NCBI RefSeq assembly: GCF_018137945.1
Contig: NZ_CP073089.1
Coordinates: 2,480,001 to 2,544,000, forward strand
From: Brevibacterium sp. W7.2
GTDB lineage: Bacteria > Actinomycetota > Actinomycetes > Actinomycetales > Brevibacteriaceae
Direction of reading: 5' to 3'
Length of the DNA: 64,000 bases
The notes beneath the pieces are model-generated. The model ran no database searches. It was given only the letters and a program-made list of their open reading frames with translations, and was not told the origin of the DNA. This document shows positions 37,525 to 45,904 of the stretch, in pieces; position 1 is the stretch's first letter; the number at the start of each line of letters is the position of its first letter. A program made the position numbers and the translations under genes.

Positions 37525-39030
37525 TCACATCTGCCCGGTCGCATGGAACCTCTCGTGCCAGGACAGCGCCTCGGCGAGGAGGTGCGGGGTGTGCCGACCG
37601 TGCGGGTTCGCAGCGATCGCCCGGTCGAGGTAGTCGGTGAGCCGGTCGCGGAAGTCCGGGTGGGCGCAGCTGGCGATGATCCGGCGGGCCCTGGCCACCG
37701 GTGAGAGTCCGCGCAGGTCCGCCAGTCCCTGTTCGGTGACGAGGACCTGCGTGTCGTGCTCGGTGTGGTCGATGTGGCTGGCGAAGGGCACGATCGAGGA
37801 GATCGCCCCGCCCTTGGCCCGCGAGTTCGAGACGAAGAAGTTGAGGTAGGCGTTGCGGGCGAAGTCCCCGGAGCCGCCGATGCCGTTGATGATCGAGGAC
37901 CCCATGACGTGGGTCGAGTTGACGTTGCCGTAGATGTCGGCCTCAACCATCCCGTTGATCGCGACGACGCCGAGGCGGCGGACGGCTTCGGGATGGTTCG
38001 ACATCTCCTGGGTCCGCAGGAGGATCCGCCCCTTGTACGACTCGATGTTCGCGTTGAACGCCTCGGCCCGCTCGGCCGAGAGCGAGAACGCCGTCGCCGA
38101 CACCGAGGTGAGCTTGCCCGAGTCGATGAGGTCGAGCATGCCGTCCTGGATCACCTCGGTGTAGGCGCGCAGGCCCTCGAACTCGCTGTCGGCGAGGTTG
38201 GCCATGACCGCGTTGGCGACGTTGCCGACGCCCGACTGCAGCGGCAGCAGGGACGGCGGGAGGCGATCGACGCGGATCTCGTGGCGGAGGAAGTCGACGA
38301 GGTGGGCGGCGATCGCCTGCGAATCCGCATCGGCCGGTTTGAACGGCAGGTTCCGGTCCGGGTGGTTCGTCTCGACGATCGCGACGACCTTCTCCGGGTC
38401 GACCCGCAGGTAGGGATCGCCGATGCGCTGCATCGACTCGAGGAGCTGGATCGGGAGCCGCTCGGGCGGCCGCCTGGTCCCGTAGTAGACGTCGTGGAAG
38501 CCCTCGTACGCCCGCGGATGCCATTCATTGACCTCGAGGATGACTCTGTCGGCGAGGTCGAGCCACGTCTTCGAGTTCCCCACCGAGCTGCCGGGCACGA
38601 GCAGCCCGTTGGGCAGGATCGCCGCGACCTCGACGACCGCGACGTCGAGGTTCCCGTAGAAGCCGAACCACGCCTGCTGCGCCGAGTGGCTCAGGTGCGT
38701 GTCGATGTACTCCGTCTGCCCGTCGTTGATCGCCTGCCGCATGCGCGGATCGGACTGGAACGGCAGACGCCTGCTCACCGCCCCCGCCTCGGCGAGGATC
38801 CCGTCGAGCTCCGGAGCCGTCGAGGCACCCGTCCACAGTTCGACGGCGAAATCCCGGCCTGCGGCATGCTCGGCCTTCGCGTGCGCCGCGAGCGCCGGCG
38901 GCACGAGCTTCGGGTATCCGGACCCGGTGAAGCCGCTCGTGGCGACCCGGTCGCCGTTCCTGATGTGCGCGGCCGCCTCAGCGGCGGTGACGACGCGGGG
39001 ACGCAGGGTGGGGCAGGTGATCCTCGACAT
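37525..39030 (-). CDS. Acetyl-CoA hydrolase / succinyl-CoA:acetate CoA-transferase
   Basis: A 501-residue class I CoA-transferase of the Ach1/AarC family. The active-site glutamate is Glu292 in YTEVIQDGM, near the position (294) known for Acetobacter AarC. Further marks are GMVEADIYGNVNSTHVMGS and NGIGGSGDFARNAY. It moves CoA between acetate and succinate (or propionate), disposing of acetate or balancing CoA during organic-acid breakdown. The start at 39030 (MSRITCPTLRPRVV) avoids overlap with the M20 gene. It is codirectional with that gene, about 55 bp downstream. Confidence 0.92.
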   Translation of the reverse strand: MSRITCPTLRPRVVTAAEAAAHIRNGDRVATSGFTGSGYPKLVPPALAAHAKAEHAAGRDFAVELWTGASTAPELDGILAEAGAVSRRLPFQSDPRMRQAINDGQTEYIDTHLSHSAQQAWFGFYGNLDVAVVEVAAILPNGLLVPGSSVGNSKTWLDLADRVILEVNEWHPRAYEGFHDVYYGTRRPPERLPIQLLESMQRIGDPYLRVDPEKVVAIVETNHPDRNLPFKPADADSQAIAAHLVDFLRHEIRVDRLPPSLLPLQSGVGNVANAVMANLADSEFEGLRAYTEVIQDGMLDLIDSGKLTSVSATAFSLSAERAEAFNANIESYKGRILLRTQEMSNHPEAVRRLGVVAINGMVEADIYGNVNSTHVMGSSIINGIGGSGDFARNAYLNFFVSNSRAKGGAISSIVPFASHIDHTEHDTQVLVTEQGLADLRGLSPVARARRIIASCAHPDFRDRLTDYLDRAIAANPHGRHTPHLLAEALSWHERFHATGQM

Positions 39031-39085
39031 GTCCGGCAGTCTATCGAGGCCCCCGGCGTCCGAGATGAGCGGGTGGACCGCCGGC

Positions 39086-40405
39086 TCAGGCCCGCCCGAG
39101 GCCGGCGAGGAACTCCGGGGCGTCGAGGGCGATCCGCGCCTCGGCCGCGACACCGACGGCGAGCATGTCCTCATCGACGTCGAAGCGCTCCGTGTGATGG
39201 CCCCACGAGGTCTCCATACCGATCTGGACGTACGTGGCCAGTCCCCCGCGCTCCGTGACCCGCTTCATCATCGCCGTCGCGTCCTCGGATCCGCCCAAAC
39301 CGCCGGTGTCCCGGATCTCGGCGACCCCGGGCACCCCGGTGAAGGAGGCGCGGATGAATGGCAGCAGCTCCGGACTCGGGGACGCCGTGTCGGCACGTCC
39401 GACGACGGTGACCTTGTGGTCGACGCCGTGCATGAGGGCGGCACCGGCGACGACGTCGGCGGCGCGGGCGACCATGAAGTCGTTGATCTCGCTCGTCTCC
39501 CCGCGGGTCTCGACGGCGATGCGGGCGGTGCGCGGCACGACGTTGCGGCCCTCCCCGGCGGTGAACGTGCCGACGTTGATCCGGCTCGCACCCGCCGAAT
39601 GGCGCGGGATCGCGTGGAGCCCTAAGGTCGCCGAGGCGGCCGCCAGCAGCGCGTTGCGTCCCTTCTCCGGGTCGCCTCCGGCGTGGGCGCCGACCCCGGA
39701 GAACTCCACGTCGAACTTCGTCGAGGCGAGGTACCCGTCGACGCCGGTGAGGACGCCGCCCTTGGCGTCGTCGGACTTCAGGTGAGTGGCGACGAAGAGG
39801 TCGACATCGTCGAACCACCCGGCCGCGACGATCGAATGCGCGCCCCTCACCCCCTCCTCGGCGGGTTGGAAGATGATCTTCACGGTGCCCGTCAGGTCTG
39901 CGACCATGCCGGTGAGCACGCTCGCCAGCCCCAGCCCCATCGCCGCATGCCCGTCGTGCCCGCAGCCGTGCATCGCGCCGTCGTTGACCGAGGCGAACCC
40001 CTCGGCGAACGGCCGGTGGCTGTCGTCGGCGAGCTCATTGAGGTCATTGGCGTCGATGTCGAAGCGGAAGCACACGACCGGGCCGGGTCGTCCCGTCTCG
40101 AGGACGCCGAGGACCCCGGTGAAGCCCTCCCCCATCGCCTCGACGAGCTCCGCATCCGCTCCCTGGTCGACGGCCCGTGCGCGGGCCCCGGCGAGGACGT
40201 CGGTCGTCGGCACCCCGAGGCGGGCCGAGGCCTCGTGGAGGTCGGGTCCGAAGATCGTCGCCCAGCCGAGGTCCCGGAGTGCTCCGATGATCGCCGAGGT
40301 GGTCCGAAACTCCGTCCACGCCGTCTCCGCATGCCGGTGGAAGTCCCGGCGCCAGCGGGTGAGATTCGTCCGCAGCTCCGCGGAGAGCGTCGGGGCAGGT
40401 GTCAT
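39086..40405 (-). CDS. M20 amidohydrolase (AbgA-like)
   Basis: A 439-residue M20D amidohydrolase resembling AbgA, the p-aminobenzoyl-glutamate hydrolase subunit. Features are DFHRHAETAWTEFRT, FRFDIDANDL, MHGCGHDGHAAMG, FQPAEEGVRG, an SGVGAHAGGDPEKG lid segment and GSEDATAM. The start is supported by GGAGACCTCC upstream. It lies between the CoA-transferase and the GntR gene on one strand, so the three probably form an operon. Substrate is an aryl-amide or N-acyl amino acid; not assignable further. Confidence 0.9.
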   Translation of the reverse strand: MTPAPTLSAELRTNLTRWRRDFHRHAETAWTEFRTTSAIIGALRDLGWATIFGPDLHEASARLGVPTTDVLAGARARAVDQGADAELVEAMGEGFTGVLGVLETGRPGPVVCFRFDIDANDLNELADDSHRPFAEGFASVNDGAMHGCGHDGHAAMGLGLASVLTGMVADLTGTVKIIFQPAEEGVRGAHSIVAAGWFDDVDLFVATHLKSDDAKGGVLTGVDGYLASTKFDVEFSGVGAHAGGDPEKGRNALLAAASATLGLHAIPRHSAGASRINVGTFTAGEGRNVVPRTARIAVETRGETSEINDFMVARAADVVAGAALMHGVDHKVTVVGRADTASPSPELLPFIRASFTGVPGVAEIRDTGGLGGSEDATAMMKRVTERGGLATYVQIGMETSWGHHTERFDVDEDMLAVGVAAEARIALDAPEFLAGLGRA

Positions 40406-40436
40406 CAGGAGGTCTCCTTCGCATCGGGGCGGGCGG

Positions 40437-40495
40437 TCAGCGGTGGACGCTGTGGTCTGGGCCGTCAGCAGGGTTCAGTGGACGTTGTGGGCGCG
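40437..40495. repeat. Imperfect 38-bp-spaced repeat over the GntR stop
   Basis: TCAGCGGTGGACGCTGTGG (from 40437) recurs as TCAGTGGACGTTGTGG (from 40475) with a 2-base deletion. The second copy contains the GntR stop (TCA 40475-40477). Confidence 0.5.
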
Positions 40496-41161
40496 CATGA
40501 GCTCGGCTGTTCGGGCGTGGTCGCGGGCTTCGATGGCCGCGACGATGTCGATGTGGAGCTGGAGGCGCTCGTCGATGTAGTCATCCAGCGGCACCTCGGG
40601 GCCGGGCAGCACATCGACGGTGTGGTCGTCCATGATCGCCATGATGTTGAGGTAGACCTGGCGCAGCAGCTGGTTCGGGGTGATCTCGGCGATGCGCCGG
40701 TGCAGGCACCAGTTGGCCGCGAGGAACTCCTGGGGGTCGCCGGCGGCGACGGCGGCGCGCATGTCGTCGATGAGGAGCCAGAGCTCGCGGATGTCGGTGA
40801 GCGAGCCGTGGTCGACCGCCTCGGCGGCGATGAGGGGCTCAAGCGAGTCGCGCACCTGCATGGCATCGGCGACCGTCGACGAGTCCGCGTCGAGGGCGAG
40901 GAGCGAGCTGCCGAGCTTCGCCATCGGAGTCGGCGCGGCCGCGAAGAGTCCGCCGCCGGGTCCCGGTCGCAGGGTGATGATCCCGCGCAGCTGCAGCAGG
41001 CGCAGGGCCTCGTTGAAGGTGCCCTTCGAGACACCGCATTCGGCCTGGATCGCTCCCTTCGTCCCCAGCCGCTGACCGGGTTCGAGACCCTCGGCGAGGG
41101 CGGCGACGATGTCGACGGCGCGATCGACCGACGAGGATGATCCCCGCGATGTCGTGACCAT
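40475..41161 (-). CDS. GntR regulator, FCD-like
   Basis: A 228-residue regulator with a winged helix (about 18-80: AIQAECGVSKGTFNEALRLL) and a helical FCD domain holding metal-site residues (ANWCLHRRIAE, HIDIVAAIEARDHARTAEL). It is divergent from the FAD monooxygenase. The shared control region carries a perfect 18-bp palindrome, so it likely represses both its own operon (with M20 and the CoA-transferase) and the monooxygenase. Confidence 0.88.
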   Translation of the reverse strand: MVTTSRGSSSSVDRAVDIVAALAEGLEPGQRLGTKGAIQAECGVSKGTFNEALRLLQLRGIITLRPGPGGGLFAAAPTPMAKLGSSLLALDADSSTVADAMQVRDSLEPLIAAEAVDHGSLTDIRELWLLIDDMRAAVAAGDPQEFLAANWCLHRRIAEITPNQLLRQVYLNIMAIMDDHTVDVLPGPEVPLDDYIDERLQLHIDIVAAIEARDHARTAELMRAHNVH

Positions 41162-41258
41162 GCCATCCTCCCCTCACCGGTGTGCTCCGCCAGTCCCGAG
41201 GGTACCCGACCGCCATGCTTGACAGCATGACGATCCGCGCGGCATCCTGGTTCCCAAC

Positions 41259-41276
41259 AATTAATCATGATTAATT
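41259..41276. promoter_or_regulatory. Perfect 18-bp palindromic operator
   Basis: AATTAATCATGATTAATT is a perfect palindrome in an otherwise GC-rich genome. It is located 98 bp upstream of the GntR start and 82 bp before the monooxygenase start. It is an excellent candidate operator for the divergent GntR protein; binding is inference. Confidence 0.8.
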
Positions 41277-41357
41277 ATGCTGAATTGCGAGACGTGCTTT
41301 CGCACCTCGGCGCTGAGACGGTCATGATCGGCATTCTCGTCCGAAGGAGAACGACGA

Positions 41358-43184
41358 ATGAGCACTCGTACCACGCCTCCCGTCCGCACCGATGTCCTCG
41401 TCGTCGGGGCCGGCCCGACCGGGCTGACGCTCGCGGCGATCCTCGCCCGTGACGGCGTCGACGCGCTGACGATCACCCGGTACCCGACGACAGCGCACTC
41501 GCCGCGGGCCCACATCACGAATCAGCGCACGATGGAGGTCTTCCGCGACCTCGGCTGCGAGGACGCCGTCATCGCCGCGGCCACCCCGAACCCGTACATG
41601 CGCAACAACGTGTGGGCGACGAGCTTCGCCGGTCAGGAGATCGCACGGCTCGAGACGTGGGGCACCGGCAGCGCGCGCTCCGGCGACTACGAGGTCGCGA
41701 GCCCCAGCGCGATGTGCAACATCCCCCAGCACATCCTCGAACCCGTCATCGCCGAGGCGGCCCGCGACTTCGGCGCCGACATCCGCTTCTCCACCGAACT
41801 CGTCTCCGCCGTCGAGACCGCCGACGGCGTCGAGGCGACGGTGCGGAACCGGGACACCGGGGAGGAGTCGACGATCCTGGCAACGTACATCGTCGGCGCC
41901 GACGGCGGCCGGTCGACCGTCGCCGAGGAGTTCGGCTTCACCTTCACCGGCGAGTCCAACCTCGGCGCCGCGCTCAACGTCTGGCTCGAGGCCGATCTCA
42001 CGAAGTACTGCGACTACCGTCCCGGCACGCTCTACTGGATGGCGCAGCCGGGCAACGACTACTGGGTGGGGTCGGGCACGTGGATCTGCGTGAAGCCGTT
42101 CACCGAATGGGTGCTGCTGGCGATGTACGACCCGGCCGAGGGCGAACCGGACACCGACACGGAGGCCCTCATCGCCCGGGCGCACGCGACGATCGGGGAT
42201 CCCGACGTCGAGGTGACGATCAAGCAGGTCTCGAAGTGGCAGATCAACCACGTCGTCGCCGACGCCTACCGGCGGGGCCGGGCGTTCCTCGCCGGTGACG
42301 CCGCGCATCGGCACCCGCCGGCCAACGGCTTGGGCACGAACACGTCGATCCAGGACGCCTTCAACCTCGGGTGGAAGCTCAGCGCCGTCCTCAGGGGTGA
42401 GGCCGACGAGGCTCTGCTCGACACGTACGACCAGGAGCGGCAGCCGGTGGGCAGGCGCGTCGTCGACCGGGCGATGAAGAGCGTCGTCGACATGGGTCCG
42501 ATCTCGAAGGCGCTCGGCTTCGCCCCCGGGCAGTCGGCCGAGGACGGGTGGGCGAGCCTCGAGTCCCTCTTCGACGACCCGGTCCGCCGGCAGGAGCTCA
42601 CCGAGGCGATCGAGCTGCAGAACTACCAGTTCAACGCCCACGGCATCGAGCTCGGTCAGCTCTACGAGTCCGACGCCATCGTCCCGGCGGCGGGAGCGGG
42701 GGCAGAACCGGCGGCGGGCCCTGACGTCGACGTCGATCTCGACCATGTGCCGTCGACGCGACCGGGCGCGCCGCTCCCCCACGCCTGGGTCGACCATGAC
42801 CGTCAGCGGCTGTCCACCCTCGATCTCGTCGGGCGCAGCGGATGGACGCTCATCACCGGCCAGGCCGATGATGGCTGGGCCGAGGCCGCGGCGGCGGTCT
42901 CCGCCGACCTCGGCGTCGAGGTGAGGACGGCACAGGTGAGCATGGGCGGGGACTACAACGACGTCCTGCGCCGGTGGGCGGCGGTCAGCGATGTCGACGA
43001 TTCGGGAGCGCTGCTCGTCCGGCCCGACCGGATCATCGCCTGGAACAGTCGTACCCGACCGGCCGACCCGGAAGCCGCGCTGCGGGAGGCGCTGACGACG
43101 GCGCTCGGTCGGGGGTCGTCGGAGTTGACGTCGGAGGCGAACCGCGCTGCCGGAGAGGATTCCGTCGCCGAGGCGCGACTCTGA
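41358..43184 (+). CDS. FAD-dependent aromatic monooxygenase (PheA/TfdB family)
   Basis: A 608-residue class A flavoprotein hydroxylase. The FAD motifs are GAGPTG (17-22), GADGGRS (about 178-184) and FLAGDAAHRHPP (Asp about 314). The C-terminal thioredoxin-like domain typical of phenol hydroxylases (about 460-600) is present. Relatives include 2,4-dichlorophenol 6-monooxygenase and 3-hydroxyphenylpropionate hydroxylase, which use NAD(P)H and O2. It lies opposite a GntR gene with a palindrome between, so expression is probably substrate-induced. The ring-cleavage enzyme is not within view. Confidence 0.88.
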   Translation: MSTRTTPPVRTDVLVVGAGPTGLTLAAILARDGVDALTITRYPTTAHSPRAHITNQRTMEVFRDLGCEDAVIAAATPNPYMRNNVWATSFAGQEIARLETWGTGSARSGDYEVASPSAMCNIPQHILEPVIAEAARDFGADIRFSTELVSAVETADGVEATVRNRDTGEESTILATYIVGADGGRSTVAEEFGFTFTGESNLGAALNVWLEADLTKYCDYRPGTLYWMAQPGNDYWVGSGTWICVKPFTEWVLLAMYDPAEGEPDTDTEALIARAHATIGDPDVEVTIKQVSKWQINHVVADAYRRGRAFLAGDAAHRHPPANGLGTNTSIQDAFNLGWKLSAVLRGEADEALLDTYDQERQPVGRRVVDRAMKSVVDMGPISKALGFAPGQSAEDGWASLESLFDDPVRRQELTEAIELQNYQFNAHGIELGQLYESDAIVPAAGAGAEPAAGPDVDVDLDHVPSTRPGAPLPHAWVDHDRQRLSTLDLVGRSGWTLITGQADDGWAEAAAAVSADLGVEVRTAQVSMGGDYNDVLRRWAAVSDVDDSGALLVRPDRIIAWNSRTRPADPEAALREALTTALGRGSSELTSEANRAAGEDSVAEARL

Positions 43185-43263
43185 CCCGCGCCGACTGCGG
43201 AGGGACTCGGGCTCGGGTCGGTCCACCTCCACGGTGTGGCAGCGGCGATCGCCGTCACGCGAC

Positions 43264-43295
43264 GGCGCCCCGATCCGGGTGCGGATCGGGGCGCC
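43264..43295. terminator. Bidirectional hairpin
   Basis: A perfect 13-bp stem (43264-43276 with 43283-43295) with loop GGGTGC lies between the convergent monooxygenase and the 48-residue membrane protein gene. Confidence 0.8.
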
Positions 43296-43315
43296 TTGCT
43301 GCGGAGATCGGTGCG

Positions 43316-43462
43316 CTAGGCGAAGATGCTCACGCCTCCGGGGCCGACGAGGAGGCCGACGACGATGAGGATGACTCCCCAGAGGATCTGCTTCCGGAAG
43401 ATGGCGAAGATGCCGGAGATGACGAGGATCGCTGCGATGATCCAGAGGATGGTGGCGAGCAT
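43316..43462 (-). CDS. Small GPGGVSIF membrane protein
   Basis: A 48-residue protein of two hydrophobic helices (ATILWIIAAILVISGIFAIF and WGVILIVVGLLVGP) joined by RKQIL and ending GPGGVSIFA. This is a widespread actinobacterial and firmicute small-protein family of unknown role. The SD GAAAGG lies 8 bases before the ATG. It is immediately downstream (same strand, 84 bp) of the repeat protein gene. Confidence 0.8.
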   Translation of the reverse strand: MLATILWIIAAILVISGIFAIFRKQILWGVILIVVGLLVGPGGVSIFA

Positions 43463-43515
43463 GATGTGTCCTTTCCTAGGGGTGGAGCATGGGGTTGGGG
43501 TTTGCTGTGGTCTCT

Positions 43516-43551
43516 GTGCCTCGGTGACTCAGTGTGCCTCGGTGACTCAGT
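43516..43551. repeat. 18-bp tandem repeat over the repeat-protein stop
   Basis: GTGCCTCGGTGACTCAGT occurs at 43516-43533 and 43534-43551, with a partial third copy. The stop of the repeat-protein gene (TCA at 43547-43549) lies in the second copy. 18 bp keeps frame, so an in-frame second stop follows. Confidence 0.85.
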
Positions 43552-44773
43552 GCCTCGGTGCGCCGTTGCCGGAACCCGATTCGTCGGTGAAGTCGGTGCG
43601 GGGGTCGACGCGGTTGCGGTCGCCGCCTCCGCGGCTGCGGGAGAGTCGGTACTGGTCGGGGTCGACTCCGTTCGGGTCTCCGCGACGCTGGTCGGCCTCG
43701 TTCACTCCCCTGCCGTCAGCAGTGTCAGAACCCGAACCGTCGGCGCTGTCGAACGTCCGCTGTTCGGTGACCTCGTATTCGACCCCATCGGCGCTGTCGT
43801 AGGCGCGGGTGTCGGATTCGGCGTAGCCGCGTCCGTCGGCGTCGTCGAAGGTGCGGCGTTGCGTGGTCTCGTAGCCGACCCCGTCAGCACTGTCGTAGGC
43901 ACGAGTGTCGGATTCGGCGTAACCGCGGCCGTCGGCGTCATCGAAGGTGCGGCGCTCCGTGGTCTCGTAGCCGACCCCGTCAGCACCGTCGTAGGCGCGG
44001 GTGTCGGATTGGGTATAACCGCGGCCGTCGGTCGTGTCGAACGTCCGCTGCTCGGTGCCGGCGTAACCGCGACCGTCGGCCGTGTCGAACGTCCGCTGCT
44101 CAGTGCCGGCGTAGCCGCGACCGTCGGCCGTCTCGAACCCACGGGCGTCTGCCGATTCCGAGGCGACGCCATCAGCGGTGTCATAGGTGCGGCTCTCGGA
44201 TGCCGCATAGCCGGTTCCCGCTGCCGCGGCGTAACCACTGTCGCGATCGCGGCTGTCACGATCGCGGCCGTCACGATCGCGATCGGCGCGGTCCCAGTCC
44301 CCATCGCGGCGACGGTCGACATCCCCATCGCGGCGACCGTCGCCATCCCCATCGCGGCGATCAGCGTCGGTGTTCGTGTCCGGATCGAGCTCATCGGCGC
44401 GCTGGAGGAAGCGCTCCTGCTCGAGCCGGGACTTCTCCGCGGAATCCTCGAGCTGGTTGGCCGCGGTCTCGTACTCGTCGGCACGGGCTGCCGCCTTGAG
44501 GGATTCGACCTCGGCCTGGCGGGCCGCCTCGGCCTTCGCGTCGGCCTCGGCCTGTGCATCGAGGGCGCGGGACCGAGCGGCCTCTGCCTCCGATTCGTAG
44601 GCAGCCGTCGTCGGAGCGGCCGCGGCGACCTCCTCGCGGATCTGCGCGGCCTGCTGGCGGCGCTCTTCCATCTTCTTGGCGCGGGCCCGCCGAGCCAGCG
44701 CGACGATGACGATGATGGCGATGATGACGACGACGGCTGCGACGACGATCCAGATGATGGTGGTGCCGTTCAT
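43547..44773 (-). CDS. Membrane-anchored coiled-coil protein with 16-residue repeats
   Basis: A 408-residue protein of no family I recognise. One membrane helix (residues 5-27) is followed by a charged helical stretch (30-130, likely coiled coil), a very Asp/Arg-rich segment (135-180, repeats of RRDGD and RDRDSRD), and eight tandem 16-residue repeats (215-342) ending in a basic tail. Two repeat types alternate: ADGRGYAESDTRAYDS and ADGVGYETTQRRTFDD. SD AAGGGAAGAG precedes the ATG at 44773. The 48-residue GPGGVSIF protein is encoded downstream. A cell-envelope role is inference. Confidence 0.8.
   Translation of the reverse strand: MNGTTIIWIVVAAVVVIIAIIVIVALARRARAKKMEERRQQAAQIREEVAAAAPTTAAYESEAEAARSRALDAQAEADAKAEAARQAEVESLKAAARADEYETAANQLEDSAEKSRLEQERFLQRADELDPDTNTDADRRDGDGDGRRDGDVDRRRDGDWDRADRDRDGRDRDSRDRDSGYAAAAGTGYAASESRTYDTADGVASESADARGFETADGRGYAGTEQRTFDTADGRGYAGTEQRTFDTTDGRGYTQSDTRAYDGADGVGYETTERRTFDDADGRGYAESDTRAYDSADGVGYETTQRRTFDDADGRGYAESDTRAYDSADGVEYEVTEQRTFDSADGSGSDTADGRGVNEADQRRGDPNGVDPDQYRLSRSRGGGDRNRVDPRTDFTDESGSGNGAPRH
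43748..44131. repeat. Eight 48-bp coding repeats
   Basis: 384 bp made of eight 48-bp units encode the 16-residue repeats of the membrane-anchored protein. Two alternating subtypes form a 96-bp higher-order period. Such a region is prone to length change by slippage. Confidence 0.85.
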
Positions 44774-44793
44774 GTCTCTTCCCTTTCAGCCCG

Positions 44794-44813
44794 CTCGATC
44801 GACATCGATCGAG
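44794..44813. promoter_or_regulatory. Palindrome CTCGATCG-ACAT-CGATCGAG
   Basis: A perfect 8-bp inverted repeat with 4-base centre lies 21 bp upstream of the repeat-protein start in the 199-bp divergent spacer 44774-44972. It may be an operator or a 5' UTR hairpin. Confidence 0.45.
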
Positions 44814-44972
44814 GTGAGGTAAACACCAGCGTGGTCTCATCGTGGCACGGATGCAGTTTGCCAGCAAGCATTATTGCGCATATGTCTTGCCGAATGACAC
44901 AAGTTCGTCACAAGCTGGACGACTGGCCCGAGTCGGCTGTACTTCGCTTCCCTGCTGGGCAACAGTGGAGGG

Positions 44973-45875
44973 ATGGACCAGTCACCCCGCAGTCCCCTCG
45001 CCATCAGCGAACTGGCCGCCGAGCACGGTCTCACGCTCGTTCCCGAGTCGGTCTCCATCGATGAGATCGGCCTGGACTTCCGTGTCGCCTTCGCCGAGGC
45101 GGCCGACGGCTCAGCGTGGGTGCTGCGCATTCCGCGGCGTCCGGATGTCACCGAGCGCGCCGACGTCGAGGGACGGTTCCTCGGCAGCGTCGCCCCGCAC
45201 CTGAGCGTCGACGTCCCGGACTGGCAGATCCACACCGACCGACTCATCGCCTATCCCCTGCTGCCGGGCAGTCCGGGGCTCACCCTCGATGAGGATGCGC
45301 AGCCTCGGTGGCATTTCGATGTCGAAGCCACCGATTATGCGCACTCGCTCGGAGATGTCCTCGCTGAACTCCACGCCGTCGATCCGGCGGTGGTGCGCGA
45401 TTCGGGGATTCCCGTCCTCTCCCCCGCCGAGGTGAGGCAGCAGAAGCGCGAGGACATCGCTGCCGTGGTCAGGGAGTTCGAGGTCGCAGAGGATCTGCGG
45501 GAGCGCTGGGCGGCGTGGCTCGACGATGATCGGTACTGGCCGACGTGGTCGACGGTGACGCACGGGGAGATCTACCCCGCACATCAGCTCATGGAGGGAA
45601 CCCGCATCGTCGGCCTGCTCGACTGGACGACGGCGGCGGTCGGCGATCCCGCGCGGGACTTCATGTTCCACCAGATGAGCGTTTCCCCCGAGGCGTTCGA
45701 CAGGACGGTCGAGCGCTATGTCGAGCGCGGCGGGAGGGTGTGGCCCAAGCTCGCCGAGCACTGTGCGGAGATGTTCTCGACCGCGGCGGTCGACCTGGGG
45801 CTCTACGCCCTCGACACCGGCGACGTCGGCCACCTCGAGGCCGCGCGCGAACAGCTCAATCCCGTCGCAGGGTGA
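44973..45875 (+). CDS. Macrolide 2'-phosphotransferase-like kinase
   Basis: A 300-residue kinase of the antibiotic phosphotransferase fold, with closest resemblance to macrolide 2'-phosphotransferases (Mph), known also as chromosomal genes in actinobacteria such as Brachybacterium. The Brenner motif reads THGEIYPAH from His197, where many family members have HGD, so Glu199 replaces the usual catalytic Asp. The metal Asp217 lies in LLDWTTAAVGDPARDF. GGAGGG is nearly adjacent to the ATG, so the start or its ribosome binding is uncertain. Resistance function is inferred, not shown. Confidence 0.75.
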   Translation: MDQSPRSPLAISELAAEHGLTLVPESVSIDEIGLDFRVAFAEAADGSAWVLRIPRRPDVTERADVEGRFLGSVAPHLSVDVPDWQIHTDRLIAYPLLPGSPGLTLDEDAQPRWHFDVEATDYAHSLGDVLAELHAVDPAVVRDSGIPVLSPAEVRQQKREDIAAVVREFEVAEDLRERWAAWLDDDRYWPTWSTVTHGEIYPAHQLMEGTRIVGLLDWTTAAVGDPARDFMFHQMSVSPEAFDRTVERYVERGGRVWPKLAEHCAEMFSTAAVDLGLYALDTGDVGHLEAAREQLNPVAG

Positions 45876-45904
45876 GGGCAGGAGGAGTCAGGACCGAGTC
45901 GGCC

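Noticed and set aside
43748..44131. Possible CRISPR array
   Set aside because: Units are 48 bp with no unique spacers, are in frame and encode a 16-residue peptide repeat.
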